From Psychrosphaera saromensis (GTDB lineage: Bacteria; Pseudomonadota; Gammaproteobacteria; Enterobacterales; Alteromonadaceae): DNA of 64,000 bases. How positions within the stretch are numbered: position 1 is the first letter of the stretch; each line of letters begins with the position of its first letter. The position numbers were made by a program, and so were the translations under genes. Positions 26,405 through 37,759 of the stretch are shown piece by piece. The stretch lies in NCBI RefSeq assembly GCF_002954545.1, contig NZ_MSCH01000003.1:496001-560000 (forward strand), given 5' to 3'. The notes beneath the pieces are model-generated. The model saw nothing but the letters and a program-made list of their open reading frames with translations, had not been told where the DNA came from and did no database searches.

Positions 26405-27271
26405 TTAAACCAAGTGCTCAGCCAGATAATCCACTAACAATCTTATTTTTGGCGATAAATGGCGGTTTTGTGGGTAGACCGCCCAAATACCTTCATCATT
26501 GGCGCGGTAATTATCTAATAAGCTCACCAATTTGCCACTTCTTATATGTTGTTCAACATAATAGTCCGGCAATTGCACTATGCCTAACCCCTTTAATGCC
26601 GCGTCGGTAAGTCCATAACCACTGTTATAGCGTAGCTTTCCAGTAACTCTAACGTTTTTCTCTTTACCAGCTTCTTTGAAATGCCAATAGTCTAATGTGC
26701 CCAACAAACAACTATGTTTATTAAGCTCGGCAATTGAGTGTGCCGTACCGTAGGTATTTAAGTAAGCAGGAGACGCGCAAACGTAATTGGTTCGCTCCGC
26801 TAGTTTTTTTGCCATCATTGAGGAGTCACTTAACTTACCTAACCGAATAGCCAAGTCGTAACCTTCTTCGACTAAGTCTATTTTAAGATTACTTAAGTAA
26901 GCGGTTACTTCCACATCGGCATATTGCTTCATAAAGTTATTAAGTAGAGGAAGTATTTGTTTTTCGCCATAGGTAACGGGAGCGGTAAGTTTTATTTTGC
27001 CCTGAGGTTTTGACTGTAAATTAGTAACAGCACGTTCAGCGGCAACTAAGCCGTCGAGTACGCTGCGGCAGTGATGATAAAACACACGTCCTTCATCGGT
27101 TAACGACACTTTACGCGTGGTGCGGTAAAACAATTTTATATTTAGACGCTTTTCTAAAGCACTTACCTGTCGGCTAACTTGAGCGGTGGAAATCTGCATT
27201 TTTTTTGCTGCTAATGTAAAGCTCTCGTTTTCCGCAACATTAACAAATTCACTAATTCCTTCCCACTGCAT
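26405..27271 (-). CDS. LysR-family regulator divergent from frmA
   Basis: A 288-residue LysR protein. The HTH lies at about residues 1-60 (ENESFTLAAKKMQISTAQVSRQ is typical). The effector domain contains KIKLTAPVTYGEKQILP and YDLAIRLGKL. ATG 27271 is chosen with GGAG 7 nt upstream over a longer frame. It is divergent from frmA with 129 nt between them. In many proteobacteria a LysR gene next to adhC-fghA controls formaldehyde detoxification, so that role is likely here but not proven. Confidence 0.87.
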   Translation of the reverse strand: MQWEGISEFVNVAENESFTLAAKKMQISTAQVSRQVSALEKRLNIKLFYRTTRKVSLTDEGRVFYHHCRSVLDGLVAAERAVTNLQSKPQGKIKLTAPVTYGEKQILPLLNNFMKQYADVEVTAYLSNLKIDLVEEGYDLAIRLGKLSDSSMMAKKLAERTNYVCASPAYLNTYGTAHSIAELNKHSCLLGTLDYWHFKEAGKEKNVRVTGKLRYNSGYGLTDAALKGLGIVQLPDYYVEQHIRSGKLVSLLDNYRANDEGIWAVYPQNRHLSPKIRLLVDYLAEHLV

Positions 27272-27370
27272 ATTATTACTCCTACCGCACACTATTACCT
27301 ATGTGTAAAAGTGATTTGCAAAATCTATGTATTATCATCATACAAGAAACAAATATAATGAGATATATAA

Positions 27371-28531
<1,161 letters not shown>

Positions 28532-28619
28532 GCCTTTGCTAATAACGTTTGTCTACATTAATTAATATCCAGTTCCCTTTTTAACAATCGTTGATAAGGG
28601 AACGTTTCGAGGTTTTACC

Positions 28620-29459
28620 ATGACAATTGAAAATATAAGCGCAAACAAAAGCTTTGGTGGTTGGCATAAACAATACAGCCACCAATCTAAAACGTTAAAT
28701 TGTAATATGCAATTTGCTATCTATTTACCACCACAAGTATCGAACGGCGAAAAAGTCCCAGTCTTATATTGGCTTTCAGGCTTAACCTGCACCGACGAAA
28801 ACTTTATGCAAAAAGCCGGCGCTCAACGCATTGCGTCTATGTTAGGAGTGGCTATCGTCGCACCTGATACTAGTCCGCGTGGTGAAGACGTAACCAACGA
28901 TGAAGCTTATGATTTAGGCCAAGGCGCAGGGTTTTATGTTAATGCAACTCAAGCACCCTGGAATCGTCATTATCAAATGTACGATTATGTAGTGAATGAG
29001 TTACCTGAGCTTGTTGAGTCGTTATTTCCGGTAACCAGTAAACGTTCAATTTCAGGACATTCTATGGGTGGACATGGTGCATTAACTATCGGCATGTTAA
29101 ATCCAGAACGTTATTGCTCAATCTCTGCATTTAGCCCTATCTGTAATCCAATTAATTCACCTTGGGGTGAGAAGGCTTTTACCACCTATTTAGGTAAAGA
29201 CAAAACAACTTGGCAGAACCACGACGCCAGCGAGCTAATGCGACGTGCTACAAACTTTGTCCCTACTAAAGTAGATCAAGGCGGTGCGGATAATTTTCTA
29301 GTTGAACAATTAAAGCCAGAAGCATTAGAAGCGGCGGCAAAAGTAAATGATTACCCGTTAGAGCTAACCCTGCATGAAGGTTATGATCATAGCTACTATT
29401 TTATCTCTTCATTTATTGAACAGCATATACGCTTTCATGCGGTACATTTAACTAAGTAA
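28620..29459 (+). CDS. fghA: S-formylglutathione hydrolase
   Basis: FghA hydrolyses S-formylglutathione to glutathione and formate, completing glutathione-dependent formaldehyde detoxification. The 279-residue alpha/beta hydrolase has the nucleophile motif SGHSMGGHGAL. YWLSGLTCTDENFMQKAGAQR lies near the N-terminus, APDTSPRG at the oxyanion region and GYDHSYYFISSFI with the catalytic His. GAGG lies 7 nt before the ATG. It is in an operon with frmA, and a bidirectional terminator follows. Confidence 0.96.
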   Translation: MTIENISANKSFGGWHKQYSHQSKTLNCNMQFAIYLPPQVSNGEKVPVLYWLSGLTCTDENFMQKAGAQRIASMLGVAIVAPDTSPRGEDVTNDEAYDLGQGAGFYVNATQAPWNRHYQMYDYVVNELPELVESLFPVTSKRSISGHSMGGHGALTIGMLNPERYCSISAFSPICNPINSPWGEKAFTTYLGKDKTTWQNHDASELMRRATNFVPTKVDQGGADNFLVEQLKPEALEAAAKVNDYPLELTLHEGYDHSYYFISSFIEQHIRFHAVHLTK

Positions 29460-29482
29460 CTAAGTAACTAACTAAGCACTCG

Positions 29483-29518
29483 TGTCATCTAATACCTTTA
29501 AATGGGTATTAGATGACA
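29483..29518. terminator. terminator shared by fghA and ppk1
   Basis: A 14-bp perfect stem (TGTCATCTAATACC and its complement) with an 8-nt loop between two convergent genes. Downstream tails are A/T-rich rather than pure T runs. Confidence 0.65.
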
Positions 29519-29545
29519 AATTATTACTCAGTTACCTACTAAAAA

Positions 29546-31654
29546 TCACAACGCCTGTTTTTCTAACCCTTTTAAGTACTGGTATATCTCAAGTTGCGAG
29601 CGTAACTTTTTCTTGTTACCTCTTTTTACATAGCTATTGTTTTGTAATTTATCGATGATGCGCGCTTTCATTGTGTCTTTAAATTGTAATTCTAAAATAT
29701 GAATAATACGCTGGGCTAATACGGGATTAAGTATTGGAACACCAATTTCTATCCTGTCTTGCATATTACGGCGCATCCAATCTGCCGATGAAATATAAAC
29801 ACTAGGCTCACCACCGTTATTAAATACCATCACTCGACTGTGCTCCAAAAAGCGGTCGACTATGCTGATGATTTTAATATTTTCACTTAGGTTTTTAATG
29901 TTTGGCATTAACGAGCACATACCACGAACTATGCCTCGAATTTTAACCCCAGCCTGGCTAGCTTGATAAAGTTTGTCGATAATATCTCTATCTATTAGAT
30001 TGTTCACTTTAAAGGTAACTTCGCCATGATGACCTTGTTCTACCAGAGCAATCTCGTTATCTATCAGACCTAAAATTCGCTCTTTAGAATTTACTGGGGA
30101 TACCATCAAGTGTTTAAAATTGTATTGGCGGTAAGGTAATTGAATTAGCTCAAACACTTTTATCGCTTCTTGGGTAATAACCGGGTCCGCAGTATATAAA
30201 CTTAAGTCAGTATAGATTTTGGCGGTGCTCTCGTTAAAGTTGCCAGTGCCTATATGTGCGTAATGCACAACCTTGGATTGTTCTTCACGACTGATCACGC
30301 ACAACTTAGTATGAATTTTAAATGATGGGTTACCAAAAATAACTTTCACGCCCGCGTTGGTCATGGTTTTAGCCCAGGCTATATTCGCTTGCTCATCAAA
30401 TCTTGCTCTTAACTCCATAACCACAGTGACCATTTTACCGTTATCAACAGCATCGATAAGTGAGCTCACGATGCGCGAGTTTTTCGCAATACGGTACATG
30501 GTAATTCGAATGTGTTTTACCTCAGGGTCGAAGGCAGCCTGGCGGACAAATTCAGTAAAATGTAAAAACCTATGATACGGATAATGCAGTAAGACATCAG
30601 TATGAGCGATAGCGTCAAACACAGTATTAAAATCGGTAAATTGCTTTGAACTAATAGCTGGTATTTCTTTGTTTTCTAGACTGCGCCTGCCTATATTTGG
30701 GAAGCTAATAAAGTCTTTAAAGTTCCTTATATGACCACCGGCCACAAGATTGTCGTATGAGGAATGTTTTAACTTCTTCTTCATGCTTTTGATCATATCT
30801 TCCGGCATAGCCCCGTCATATATGACACGTACAGGTTCGGCAATTAATCTTTGCTTCATACTGTCTGACATTTTTTCCAAATAACTGTCGTCAATTCCTT
30901 CATCAATAGAATATTCAGAGTCGCGAGTCACTTTAAATGAATAGGAGTCAATTGAATCGAACTCAACAAAACCTTTAAATATATTTTCTAAAAATAGCTG
31001 TAAAACATCGTCCAACAATAGTATTTGTTTAACCTTATTTTCTGACGGTAACACGATAAAACGCGGCATTTTATCAGATGGTAATTCTATTGTGGCATAT
31101 TGAGTTGGCTTTTCATTACGGTATAAACCAACATAAAAATAGGTAGCAGAGTCATTAAGTCGACTCATTAGATTTACTTTTTTATCGATTAATATTGGTG
31201 CTATATGTCGTAGAACTTTATTGTCGAAAAAATCTTTAAGCCAGGCTAATTGATGTTCGCTCAACTCTGACTTTATCGTTAAATGGATTTTATTTTTACG
31301 CAGAACATTGAAAACACGTTTATGAATTGTGTCGAACTTAACCGCCATTTGGGCTATTTTTTCATTGATGTCGGCCATGACTTGAGAGTACTGCTCGGCC
31401 TTTTCTAGCTGACCACTATTTTTATAAATGAGAACTTTGCGGCGAACACTGGCGACTCTTACTCGATAAAATTCATCCATGTTACTGGAATAAATACCTA
31501 AGAAACGTATGCGTTCAATAATAGGATTTTTCGCATCATCGGCTTCTTGTAATACTCTTTCGTTAAAAGATAACCAACTCAATTCTTTTGAGAAGTACCT
31601 TAATTCGTTTTCTGGATAAGTGTGTAATACTGAAGCGTTTACTGGTAATGTCAT
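29546..31654 (-). CDS. ppk1: polyphosphate kinase 1
   Basis: Ppk1 reversibly transfers the ATP gamma-phosphate to polyphosphate chains at the membrane. The 702-residue length is standard. The start region RYFSKELSWLSFNERVLQEA matches the family. The phosphorylated-histidine region is HTKLCVISREE followed by YAHIGTGNFNESTAKIYTDL. The R-x-R metal and phosphate ligands appear in VKHIRITMYRIAKNSRIV. The C-terminal SVDRFLEHSR-like segment (IVDRFLEHSRVMVF) is present. It is convergent with fghA, and ppx lies about 5.2 kb away. Confidence 0.97.
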   Translation of the reverse strand: MTLPVNASVLHTYPENELRYFSKELSWLSFNERVLQEADDAKNPIIERIRFLGIYSSNMDEFYRVRVASVRRKVLIYKNSGQLEKAEQYSQVMADINEKIAQMAVKFDTIHKRVFNVLRKNKIHLTIKSELSEHQLAWLKDFFDNKVLRHIAPILIDKKVNLMSRLNDSATYFYVGLYRNEKPTQYATIELPSDKMPRFIVLPSENKVKQILLLDDVLQLFLENIFKGFVEFDSIDSYSFKVTRDSEYSIDEGIDDSYLEKMSDSMKQRLIAEPVRVIYDGAMPEDMIKSMKKKLKHSSYDNLVAGGHIRNFKDFISFPNIGRRSLENKEIPAISSKQFTDFNTVFDAIAHTDVLLHYPYHRFLHFTEFVRQAAFDPEVKHIRITMYRIAKNSRIVSSLIDAVDNGKMVTVVMELRARFDEQANIAWAKTMTNAGVKVIFGNPSFKIHTKLCVISREEQSKVVHYAHIGTGNFNESTAKIYTDLSLYTADPVITQEAIKVFELIQLPYRQYNFKHLMVSPVNSKERILGLIDNEIALVEQGHHGEVTFKVNNLIDRDIIDKLYQASQAGVKIRGIVRGMCSLMPNIKNLSENIKIISIVDRFLEHSRVMVFNNGGEPSVYISSADWMRRNMQDRIEIGVPILNPVLAQRIIHILELQFKDTMKARIIDKLQNNSYVKRGNKKKLRSQLEIYQYLKGLEKQAL

Positions 31655-31745
31655 GCGTTTTCAAATTATAAAGAATACCTAATCTCAGTATATTTAACTT
31701 ATATTTCAAAATTGTGAAAAGCACACATTAAGACAAAGCCAATAA

Positions 31746-31769
31746 AAAGGACAGCAATGACCGTCCTTT
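31746..31769 (-). terminator. intrinsic terminator after the GNAT gene
   Basis: AAAGGAC pairs with GTCCTTT, and the minus strand then runs into T-rich sequence. It lies 58 nt after the GNAT stop codon. Confidence 0.65.
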
Positions 31770-31826
31770 AAGATTAGCTTTTTTTAATGATCATATTCAA
31801 TTACGTATTAAATAATCATTTTGCTA

Positions 31827-32309
31827 CTAAATCGCTTTTTCCCAAAATATGGCTTTGCCCATTTCTGGATCTAATTCGTAACCTGAAAAACCAAATTTAG
31901 TATATGCATGTTGAGCAACTTTATTACCCTCCAAAACTTCTAGGGTGATTTTACAAGCGCCGCGTTCTTTAGCGACCGACTCGACTTTCTCCATCATTTT
32001 AGTGCTAATACCTAAACCTCTAAATTCACCCTCAACGGTTACGTCGTGCATATTAATAATAGGTTTGCATTTAAAAGTAGAGAAGCATTGAAAGCAATTG
32101 ATCAACCCGGCAGGTTTACCACCGACATAACATAAAACAGTAAAAGCATTTGGCGTTTGATTTAACGCTGCAACTAAATTCTGTTGAGTATGCTCAGACA
32201 AAGCTTCTGCTCCGCCCATAGGATCTAAAGCATAACCATTTAGCAGTGTGACTAAATCTTGTGCATGTTGTGGATTGGTGTAATTGGCGAGTAATATTTC
32301 AACAGACAT
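31827..32309 (-). CDS. GNAT-family N-acetyltransferase
   Basis: A 160-residue acetyltransferase. The acetyl-CoA loop is EFRGLGISTKMMEKVE. It is preceded by NMHDVTVEG and followed by CKITLEVLEGNKVAQHAYTK (a strong motif B). The FGFSGYELDPEMG tail matches a subgroup found widely in gammaproteobacteria, whose substrate is unknown. It ends with a terminator and lies upstream of nothing obviously related. Transcription is probably independent of fre. Confidence 0.85.
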   Translation of the reverse strand: MSVEILLANYTNPQHAQDLVTLLNGYALDPMGGAEALSEHTQQNLVAALNQTPNAFTVLCYVGGKPAGLINCFQCFSTFKCKPIINMHDVTVEGEFRGLGISTKMMEKVESVAKERGACKITLEVLEGNKVAQHAYTKFGFSGYELDPEMGKAIFWEKAI

Positions 32310-32385
32310 AAAAAAGGCTCTTTAATAAATTATAGAGCCAGTCTATTTCAATAATTGATTGGCGTCAGCCTGATTTCACATTTAA

Positions 32386-33084
32386 TTAAATAAAGGCAAA
32401 CGCATCAGCATAAAGATGCTCTTTAATGGCACCATGCTTAATAAAATCGTCTCTAGCAATACCGGCCATTTTAAAAGGGCCTGCTAAATAAATATCGTAC
32501 TCCGCTAAACTAGCAATATCGTCCATGACCGCTTTATGCACAAAACCTGTTTTACCTTGCCAGTCGGCTGATGGGTTTTCAACAACTGGAATAAATTGCA
32601 AATTAGGATAGCTTGCTGCCCATGTTTCCATTTCCGTTTTCGCGTATAAAGCCGTTTCGTCTTTTACACCCCAATATAAAATAACCGGGTTTACCGACTC
32701 AATATGGACTAAATGATCTGCAATTGATTTGGTATAAGAGAAACCTGTGCCGCCAGCCATTAATATAATTGGACGAGTAGACTCGTGCTGTAAAAACGCA
32801 TCACCTAAACCAACTTCAAGTATCACTTCACGATTTACCGACATATGATCAAGCGCACCACGAGGGTAAGCATCGTCTGGTCCTGCGCCTATATGCAATT
32901 CAATTAACTCAGCATTGGGTGCTGAAGCAATTGAGAAAATACGTTTATCTTCGTCTGACAATACAATTTGTAAGTACTGACCAGCTTTAAATGGTGCAGG
33001 AATTAAGGGCTTAAGCTTAACAATGTTAACAAAGTCGGTAGCCGCTTCAATTGATACAACTTCGGCTAAAATAGTTTGAGGCAT
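32386..33084 (-). CDS. fre: NAD(P)H-flavin reductase Fre
   Basis: A 232-residue flavin reductase of the FNR-like family; it reduces free FMN, FAD or riboflavin with NAD(P)H. The flavin-binding region KAGQYLQIVLSDEDKRIFSIAS is present, with the NAD-binding GGTGFSYTKSI and the C-terminal YLAGPFKMAGIARDDF. The last gene of ubiD-ferredoxin-fre, it is separated from the ferredoxin by 53 nt. E. coli also has fre beside ubiD. It may supply reduced flavin for prenyl-FMN synthesis, but that is inference. Confidence 0.92.
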   Translation of the reverse strand: MPQTILAEVVSIEAATDFVNIVKLKPLIPAPFKAGQYLQIVLSDEDKRIFSIASAPNAELIELHIGAGPDDAYPRGALDHMSVNREVILEVGLGDAFLQHESTRPIILMAGGTGFSYTKSIADHLVHIESVNPVILYWGVKDETALYAKTEMETWAASYPNLQFIPVVENPSADWQGKTGFVHKAVMDDIASLAEYDIYLAGPFKMAGIARDDFIKHGAIKEHLYADAFAFI

Positions 33085-33137
33085 TTCATTTTCTCTTTCT
33101 TTATCTTAAATAAGTAAATCAATAATTAAATTTTGAT

Positions 33138-33419
33138 TTATTTAATGAACGGATGATGTAACGTCATATCCGTTACTGGATAGCCAATACAAGCGTAAGT
33201 AAACTTTTGTCCATTGTCGGCTTCAGTTAATAATGATGCTTCATCTCTGTCACCATAACTCACTTCGCCAGCAATTGTTTTACACACACAAGATGTGCAT
33301 ACACCTTGACGACAACGATATGGGAAACCTATGTTATTGCGTTCGGCAGCTTCAAGAATAGTCTCACCGTCATTGACTTCGAACTCTATTCCACTTGGTT
33401 TTATCGTTATCTTAGTCAT
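33138..33419 (-). CDS. [2Fe-2S] ferredoxin of the plant type
   Basis: A 93-residue ferredoxin. The cluster cysteines are C36, C41, C44 and C77 in CRQGVCTSC and TYACIGYPV, matching the C-x4-C-x2-C...C pattern of plant-type [2Fe-2S] proteins. An additional Cys46 follows directly. Residues KPSGIEFEVNDGETILEAAE form the N-terminal beta-grasp. It starts 2 nt after ubiD ends and so is translationally linked to it. Electron transfer to or from the neighbouring Fre is likely but unproven. Confidence 0.92.
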   Translation of the reverse strand: MTKITIKPSGIEFEVNDGETILEAAERNNIGFPYRCRQGVCTSCVCKTIAGEVSYGDRDEASLLTEADNGQKFTYACIGYPVTDMTLHHPFIK

Positions 33420-33421
33420 CG

Positions 33422-34924
33422 TTATCCTTTGCTTATATTACTAGCAGGTGACTCTGGTAGAGGAATGCCTAATTCATCCCAAATGTCATCGACTCGGGTT
33501 TTGATTTCCTCTGTCATGACAATAGGTTCACCCCATTCTCTATCTGTCTCACCTTGCCATTTATTTGTGGCATCCATTCCCATTTTAGAACCCAATCCAG
33601 AAACTGGAGAGGCAAAATCTAAATAGTCGATTGGCGTATTTTCGATTAAAACTGTATCACGAGAAGGGTCCATACGAGTAGTAATTGCCCACATAACATC
33701 TTCCCAATTACGAGCATCAATGTCGTCATCACACACAATAACAAATTTAGTATACATAAACTGGCGTAAGAATGACCACACTCCCATCATCACGCGTTTA
33801 GCATGGCCTGGATATTGTTTTTTAATGGTTACTACGGCCATACGGTATGAACAACCTTCTGGCGGTAAGTAAAAATCAACAATTTCTGGGTATTGTTTTT
33901 GGATTAACGGCACAAACACTTCATTTAATGCCACGCCCAAAATCGCTGGTTCATCTGGTGGACGGCCAGTGTAAGTGCTGTGATAAATAGGGTCTTTTCT
34001 GTGAGTAATATGAGTAACAGTGAATACTGGAAACTCTTCTACTTCATTGTAATAACCGGTGTGGTCGCCATAAGGCCCTTCTGGTGCACTTTCATTTGGA
34101 TCTAAATAACCTTCAAGTACAAACTCAGCAGAGGCTGGAACTTGTAAGTCATTTGAAATACATTTCACTACTTCCGTTTTATCACCACGTAATAATCCAG
34201 CAAAACCGTATTCTGATAATGTATCTGGCACTGGTGTTACTGCACCTAAAATAGTGGCGGGGTCAGCACCAAGTGCCACAGCAACTGGGTATTTTTCACC
34301 GGGGTTAGATTTTTTAAATTCAGCAAAATCTAACGCACCACCACGATGAGATAACCAACGCATAATCAATTTATTTTTGGCTAATAATTGCTGGCGATAA
34401 ATACCTAAATTTTGGCGAGGTTTATTTGGTCCTTTAGTGACGGTTAACCCCCAAGTAACTAAAGGCGCAACATCACCCGGCCAACAATGCATAATTGGTA
34501 ACTTTGTTAAATCAACGTCATCACCTTCAATGATGGTCTTCTGACAAGGTGCTTTTTTAACTTCTTTAGGCGATAAGTTTAATACTTGTTTAAATATCGG
34601 CAACTTAGAAAAAGCATCTTTAAGTCCAGCAGGCGGCTCGGGCTCTTTTAAAAAAGCTAAGGTTTCACCTACTCCGCGCAATGCAGACACATCATCTTGT
34701 CCCATTCCCATAGCAACCCGTTTTGGCGTACCAAATAAGTTTGCTAATACTGGAATATCAAAGCCTTTTGGATTTTCAAATAACAAGGCTGGCCCTTTGC
34801 CTCGCAAAGTACGGTCGGCAATTTCAGTCATTTCAAGGTGGGTGTCCACTTCTTTACTGATCCGAACTAACTCACCTTGTTGTTCAAGCTGGTCGATGAA
34901 ATCTCTTAAGTCTTTATATTTCAT
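33422..34924 (-). CDS. ubiD: 4-hydroxy-3-polyprenylbenzoate decarboxylase UbiD
   Basis: UbiD decarboxylates 4-hydroxy-3-polyprenylbenzoate in ubiquinone synthesis using prenylated FMN made by UbiX. The 500-residue sequence has the N-terminal [21 protein letters not shown], the cofactor-binding [19 protein letters not shown] and the acidic [18 protein letters not shown] region containing active-site Glu residues. The C-terminal segment ends with [10 protein letters not shown]. It heads the ubiD-ferredoxin-fre operon. No ubiX is in this window. Confidence 0.97.
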   Translation of the reverse strand: MKYKDLRDFIDQLEQQGELVRISKEVDTHLEMTEIADRTLRGKGPALLFENPKGFDIPVLANLFGTPKRVAMGMGQDDVSALRGVGETLAFLKEPEPPAGLKDAFSKLPIFKQVLNLSPKEVKKAPCQKTIIEGDDVDLTKLPIMHCWPGDVAPLVTWGLTVTKGPNKPRQNLGIYRQQLLAKNKLIMRWLSHRGGALDFAEFKKSNPGEKYPVAVALGADPATILGAVTPVPDTLSEYGFAGLLRGDKTEVVKCISNDLQVPASAEFVLEGYLDPNESAPEGPYGDHTGYYNEVEEFPVFTVTHITHRKDPIYHSTYTGRPPDEPAILGVALNEVFVPLIQKQYPEIVDFYLPPEGCSYRMAVVTIKKQYPGHAKRVMMGVWSFLRQFMYTKFVIVCDDDIDARNWEDVMWAITTRMDPSRDTVLIENTPIDYLDFASPVSGLGSKMGMDATNKWQGETDREWGEPIVMTEEIKTRVDDIWDELGIPLPESPASNISKG

Positions 34925-34983
34925 TTAAACACTTCTTTAATCGCTGGGTTTATTAATGTAATTGATATAACCCATATATTAAA

Positions 34984-35007
34984 AAACCCCAAGCTAAGTT
35001 GGGGTTT
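34984..35007 (-). terminator. intrinsic terminator after rho
   Basis: A 9-bp stem (AAACCCCAA with TTGGGGTTT), a 6-nt loop and a minus-strand T run. It lies 24 nt after the rho stop codon and before ubiD. Confidence 0.8.
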
Positions 35008-35030
35008 CTGATTTTAACCTAACTAAGCGT

Positions 35031-36296
35031 TTAGCTTTTTTGGCGTTTCATTGCTTCAAAAAACTCTTCGTTGGTTTTAGTCATTCCTAATTTATCAATT
35101 AAGAATTCCATTGCTTCAACTTCTTGCATTGGATGAATGATTTTACGAAGGATCCACATTTTCTGTAGTTCGTCTTTCGATGTCATTAACTCTTCGCGAC
35201 GAGTACCAGAACGATTGAAATCAATAGCTGGGAATACACGGCGTTCTGCAATCTTACGATTTAAGTGCAGTTCCATGTTACCTGTACCTTTAAATTCTTC
35301 GTAGATTACTTCGTCCATCTTAGAACCAGTATCAACTAACGCAGTTGCGATAATAGTTAAACTACCACCTTCTTCTACGTTACGAGCGGCACCAAAGAAA
35401 CGTTTTGGTTTATGTAGTGCGTTAGCATCAACACCACCAGTAAGTACCTTACCTGATGATGGTATAACTGTATTATACGCACGCGCTAAACGAGTTATTG
35501 AGTCAAGTAAGATAACAACATCTTTTTTGTGCTCAACTAAACGCTTGGCTTTCTCGATAACCATTTCCGCAACTTGTACGTGACGGCTAGCTGGTTCGTC
35601 AAACGTTGAAGCTATTACTTCACCTTTAACTAAGCGTTGCATTTCTGTTACTTCTTCTGGACGTTCGTCGATTAGAAGTACCATTAATATCGCTTCAGGG
35701 TGATTCGCTGCAATTGACGTTGCAATGTTTTGCATTAGCATTGTTTTACCCGCTTTTGGCGGAGCAACAATAAGACCACGTTGGCCACGGCCAATTGGAG
35801 ATGCTAAATCTAAAACACGAGCCGTAATATCTTCCGTTGAACCATTACCACGTTCCATCGTAAAACGAGAGGTTGCATGTAATGGAGTTAAATTTTCAAA
35901 TAAGATTTTGTTACGGGAGATTTCTGGCTTGTCGTGATTAACTTGTTCTATTTTCAATAACGCGAAGTAACGTTCTGAATCTTTTGGCGGACGAATAACA
36001 CCGTCTATTGAATCACCAGTACGTAAATTGAATCTACGTATTTGACTTGGTGAAACATAAATGTCATCTGGACCAGCTAAATACGAAGAATCAGCTGATC
36101 GCAAAAAGCCAAAGCCATCTTGCAGTATTTCTAAAACACCGTCGCCGTGGATGGATTCACCACCTTTAGCGTGTCTTTTTAGAATGGAGAAAATTATGTC
36201 TTGCTTGCGCAGACGGGCCATATTTTCTAAACCCATAGTCTCAGCTAAATTGACCAATTCGCTAATAGGCTTACTTTTTAGTTCTCTTAAATACAT
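35031..36296 (-). CDS. rho: transcription termination factor Rho
   Basis: Rho is the hexameric RNA-dependent ATPase that terminates transcripts. About 421 residues are seen from [16 protein letters not shown], the family start. The RNA-binding OB domain contains [24 protein letters not shown]. The ATPase Walker A is APPKAGKT, followed by [13 protein letters not shown]. The arginine-rich region and C-terminal KRQKS end match E. coli. An in-frame ATG 26 codons upstream has no family support, so I treat that stretch as leader. It is divergent from proB. Confidence 0.97.
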   Translation of the reverse strand: MYLRELKSKPISELVNLAETMGLENMARLRKQDIIFSILKRHAKGGESIHGDGVLEILQDGFGFLRSADSSYLAGPDDIYVSPSQIRRFNLRTGDSIDGVIRPPKDSERYFALLKIEQVNHDKPEISRNKILFENLTPLHATSRFTMERGNGSTEDITARVLDLASPIGRGQRGLIVAPPKAGKTMLMQNIATSIAANHPEAILMVLLIDERPEEVTEMQRLVKGEVIASTFDEPASRHVQVAEMVIEKAKRLVEHKKDVVILLDSITRLARAYNTVIPSSGKVLTGGVDANALHKPKRFFGAARNVEEGGSLTIIATALVDTGSKMDEVIYEEFKGTGNMELHLNRKIAERRVFPAIDFNRSGTRREELMTSKDELQKMWILRKIIHPMQEVEAMEFLIDKLGMTKTNEEFFEAMKRQKS

Positions 36297-36602
36297 AGAA
36301 GTGTCTTTGTTTTGATGTGGAATTCTGGGGTTATTAATCGGGTATTGTGCAGGAGTGCACCAAACATGAGACATAAGTTAGCAGCATTTTTAACCAGGGT
36401 AAAGGCAAGAAGTCGACAAAACGCAATTAAATTAGTTTTTTTGCTAAATTAGCGAGTATTTAACCAAATCTAGGATAATAAATTGCCAGTTCCTAAGATA
36501 AATATCTAACTCATATCATTTGCGTATCGATCTAATTCATAGAATCAGTTAGAGTAAATTTAACGTATTTACTCAAATTATTCACTGTAGAACACTCAAG
36601 CA
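36297..36602. other. rho/proB divergent intergenic region and rho leader
   Basis: 306 nt. It should contain both promoters and the rho 5' leader, which in enterobacteria is an autoregulatory site. An ATG-initiated reading frame runs through the leader in frame with rho. No terminator-like hairpin or family-conserved leader peptide was recognised. Confidence 0.5.
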
Positions 36603-37745
36603 ATGAAGACTCAGGATTGGACAAGCTGGCAACGAGCTGTAATAAAAGTGGGCAGTGCATTAATTGCACCTAATGGCACACAAGTCAGTGACGAATATAT
36701 TTTACCTATAACTCGGTTTATTCTTCATGCGCGTGAGTTAGGTAAAGAAGTGATTTTAGTTTCGTCAGGTTCTGTTGCGGCAGGTCGTGCTGACATAAGC
36801 TGTCATAGTCAAGGTGTCACTATTGCTGAAAAACAGGCGATGGCTGCGGTAGGCCAAGCCAAGATGATGGCAAACTGGCAGCGTTGCTTTGATGCTAGTT
36901 CTTTTGATGTTAGCTGTGCGCAATTACTTATTACTCACGCAGACCTGAGAGATCGTAGGCGTTATGTTAATATAAAAAATACAGTGCGTGAATTACTTAT
37001 AAATAACGTCATCCCTATCATTAATGAAAATGACACTGTGGCAACTGAAGAGTTAAAAGTTGGGGATAATGATAACTTAGCCGCTTTGGTTGCACTGGTT
37101 TCTGATGCCGACATCTTGTTCATTTGTAGCGATATTGACGGATTGTATGATGCGGATCCAAAAACCAATCCAGATGCTAAATTGCTACCGTCAGTCGATG
37201 GGATAACTAAAGACATATATGCTTTAGCCGGTGACACCCAGAATAAAATAGCCACTGGCGGTATGATCACTAAGTTACAAGCCGCTGAAAAAACCACAAA
37301 TAACGGTATTAATACTTTTATAGTCAATGGTAAAAATGAGAATACATTCTCTGAGTTGTCCGACAATCAACATGTCGGCACTTGGTTTAGAGCGGTAAAA
37401 AGTAAAGATTCAGCAAAAAAACAATGGCTAAAATACACTCTGCACGCTAGAGGTAAATTAGTTATAGATGAAGGAGCACAAACAGCATTGCTGGGCAATG
37501 GCGCCTCGCTGTTAGCAAAAGGAATCGTATCCGCACAAGGTGATTTTGTGCGCGGTGATGCGATAGATATAGAGTACGAAAATGAAATAATTGCCCGAGG
37601 GTTAAGCCAATACTCTAAAACAGAGTTGGACTTAATTGCAGGTAAAGACAGTGTAGAATTTGTGTCCATATTAGGTTTTAGGCACGGTTCTAAACATATA
37701 GAGGAGATCATTCATCGAGATGATCTGGTTTTATTTAATAGTTAG
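36603..37745 (+). CDS. proB: glutamate 5-kinase
   Basis: ProB phosphorylates glutamate at the gamma carboxyl, the first step of proline synthesis. 380 residues hold an amino-acid-kinase domain (VIKVGSALIAPNG at the N-terminus, LVSSGSVAAGRADI, IINENDTVATEELKVGDNDNLAALVA). A PUA domain follows from about residue 285 (GKLVIDEGAQTALLGNGASLL). The kinase is normally feedback inhibited by proline. It overlaps nothing and is followed 14 nt later by proA, forming the standard proBA operon. Confidence 0.96.
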   Translation: MKTQDWTSWQRAVIKVGSALIAPNGTQVSDEYILPITRFILHARELGKEVILVSSGSVAAGRADISCHSQGVTIAEKQAMAAVGQAKMMANWQRCFDASSFDVSCAQLLITHADLRDRRRYVNIKNTVRELLINNVIPIINENDTVATEELKVGDNDNLAALVALVSDADILFICSDIDGLYDADPKTNPDAKLLPSVDGITKDIYALAGDTQNKIATGGMITKLQAAEKTTNNGINTFIVNGKNENTFSELSDNQHVGTWFRAVKSKDSAKKQWLKYTLHARGKLVIDEGAQTALLGNGASLLAKGIVSAQGDFVRGDAIDIEYENEIIARGLSQYSKTELDLIAGKDSVEFVSILGFRHGSKHIEEIIHRDDLVLFNS

Positions 37746-37759
37746 ATAAGGAATAAAGA

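Noticed and set aside
36297-36374. Longer Rho start
   Set aside because: The 26 extra residues have no family support; Rho proteins begin at the residue encoded at 36296.
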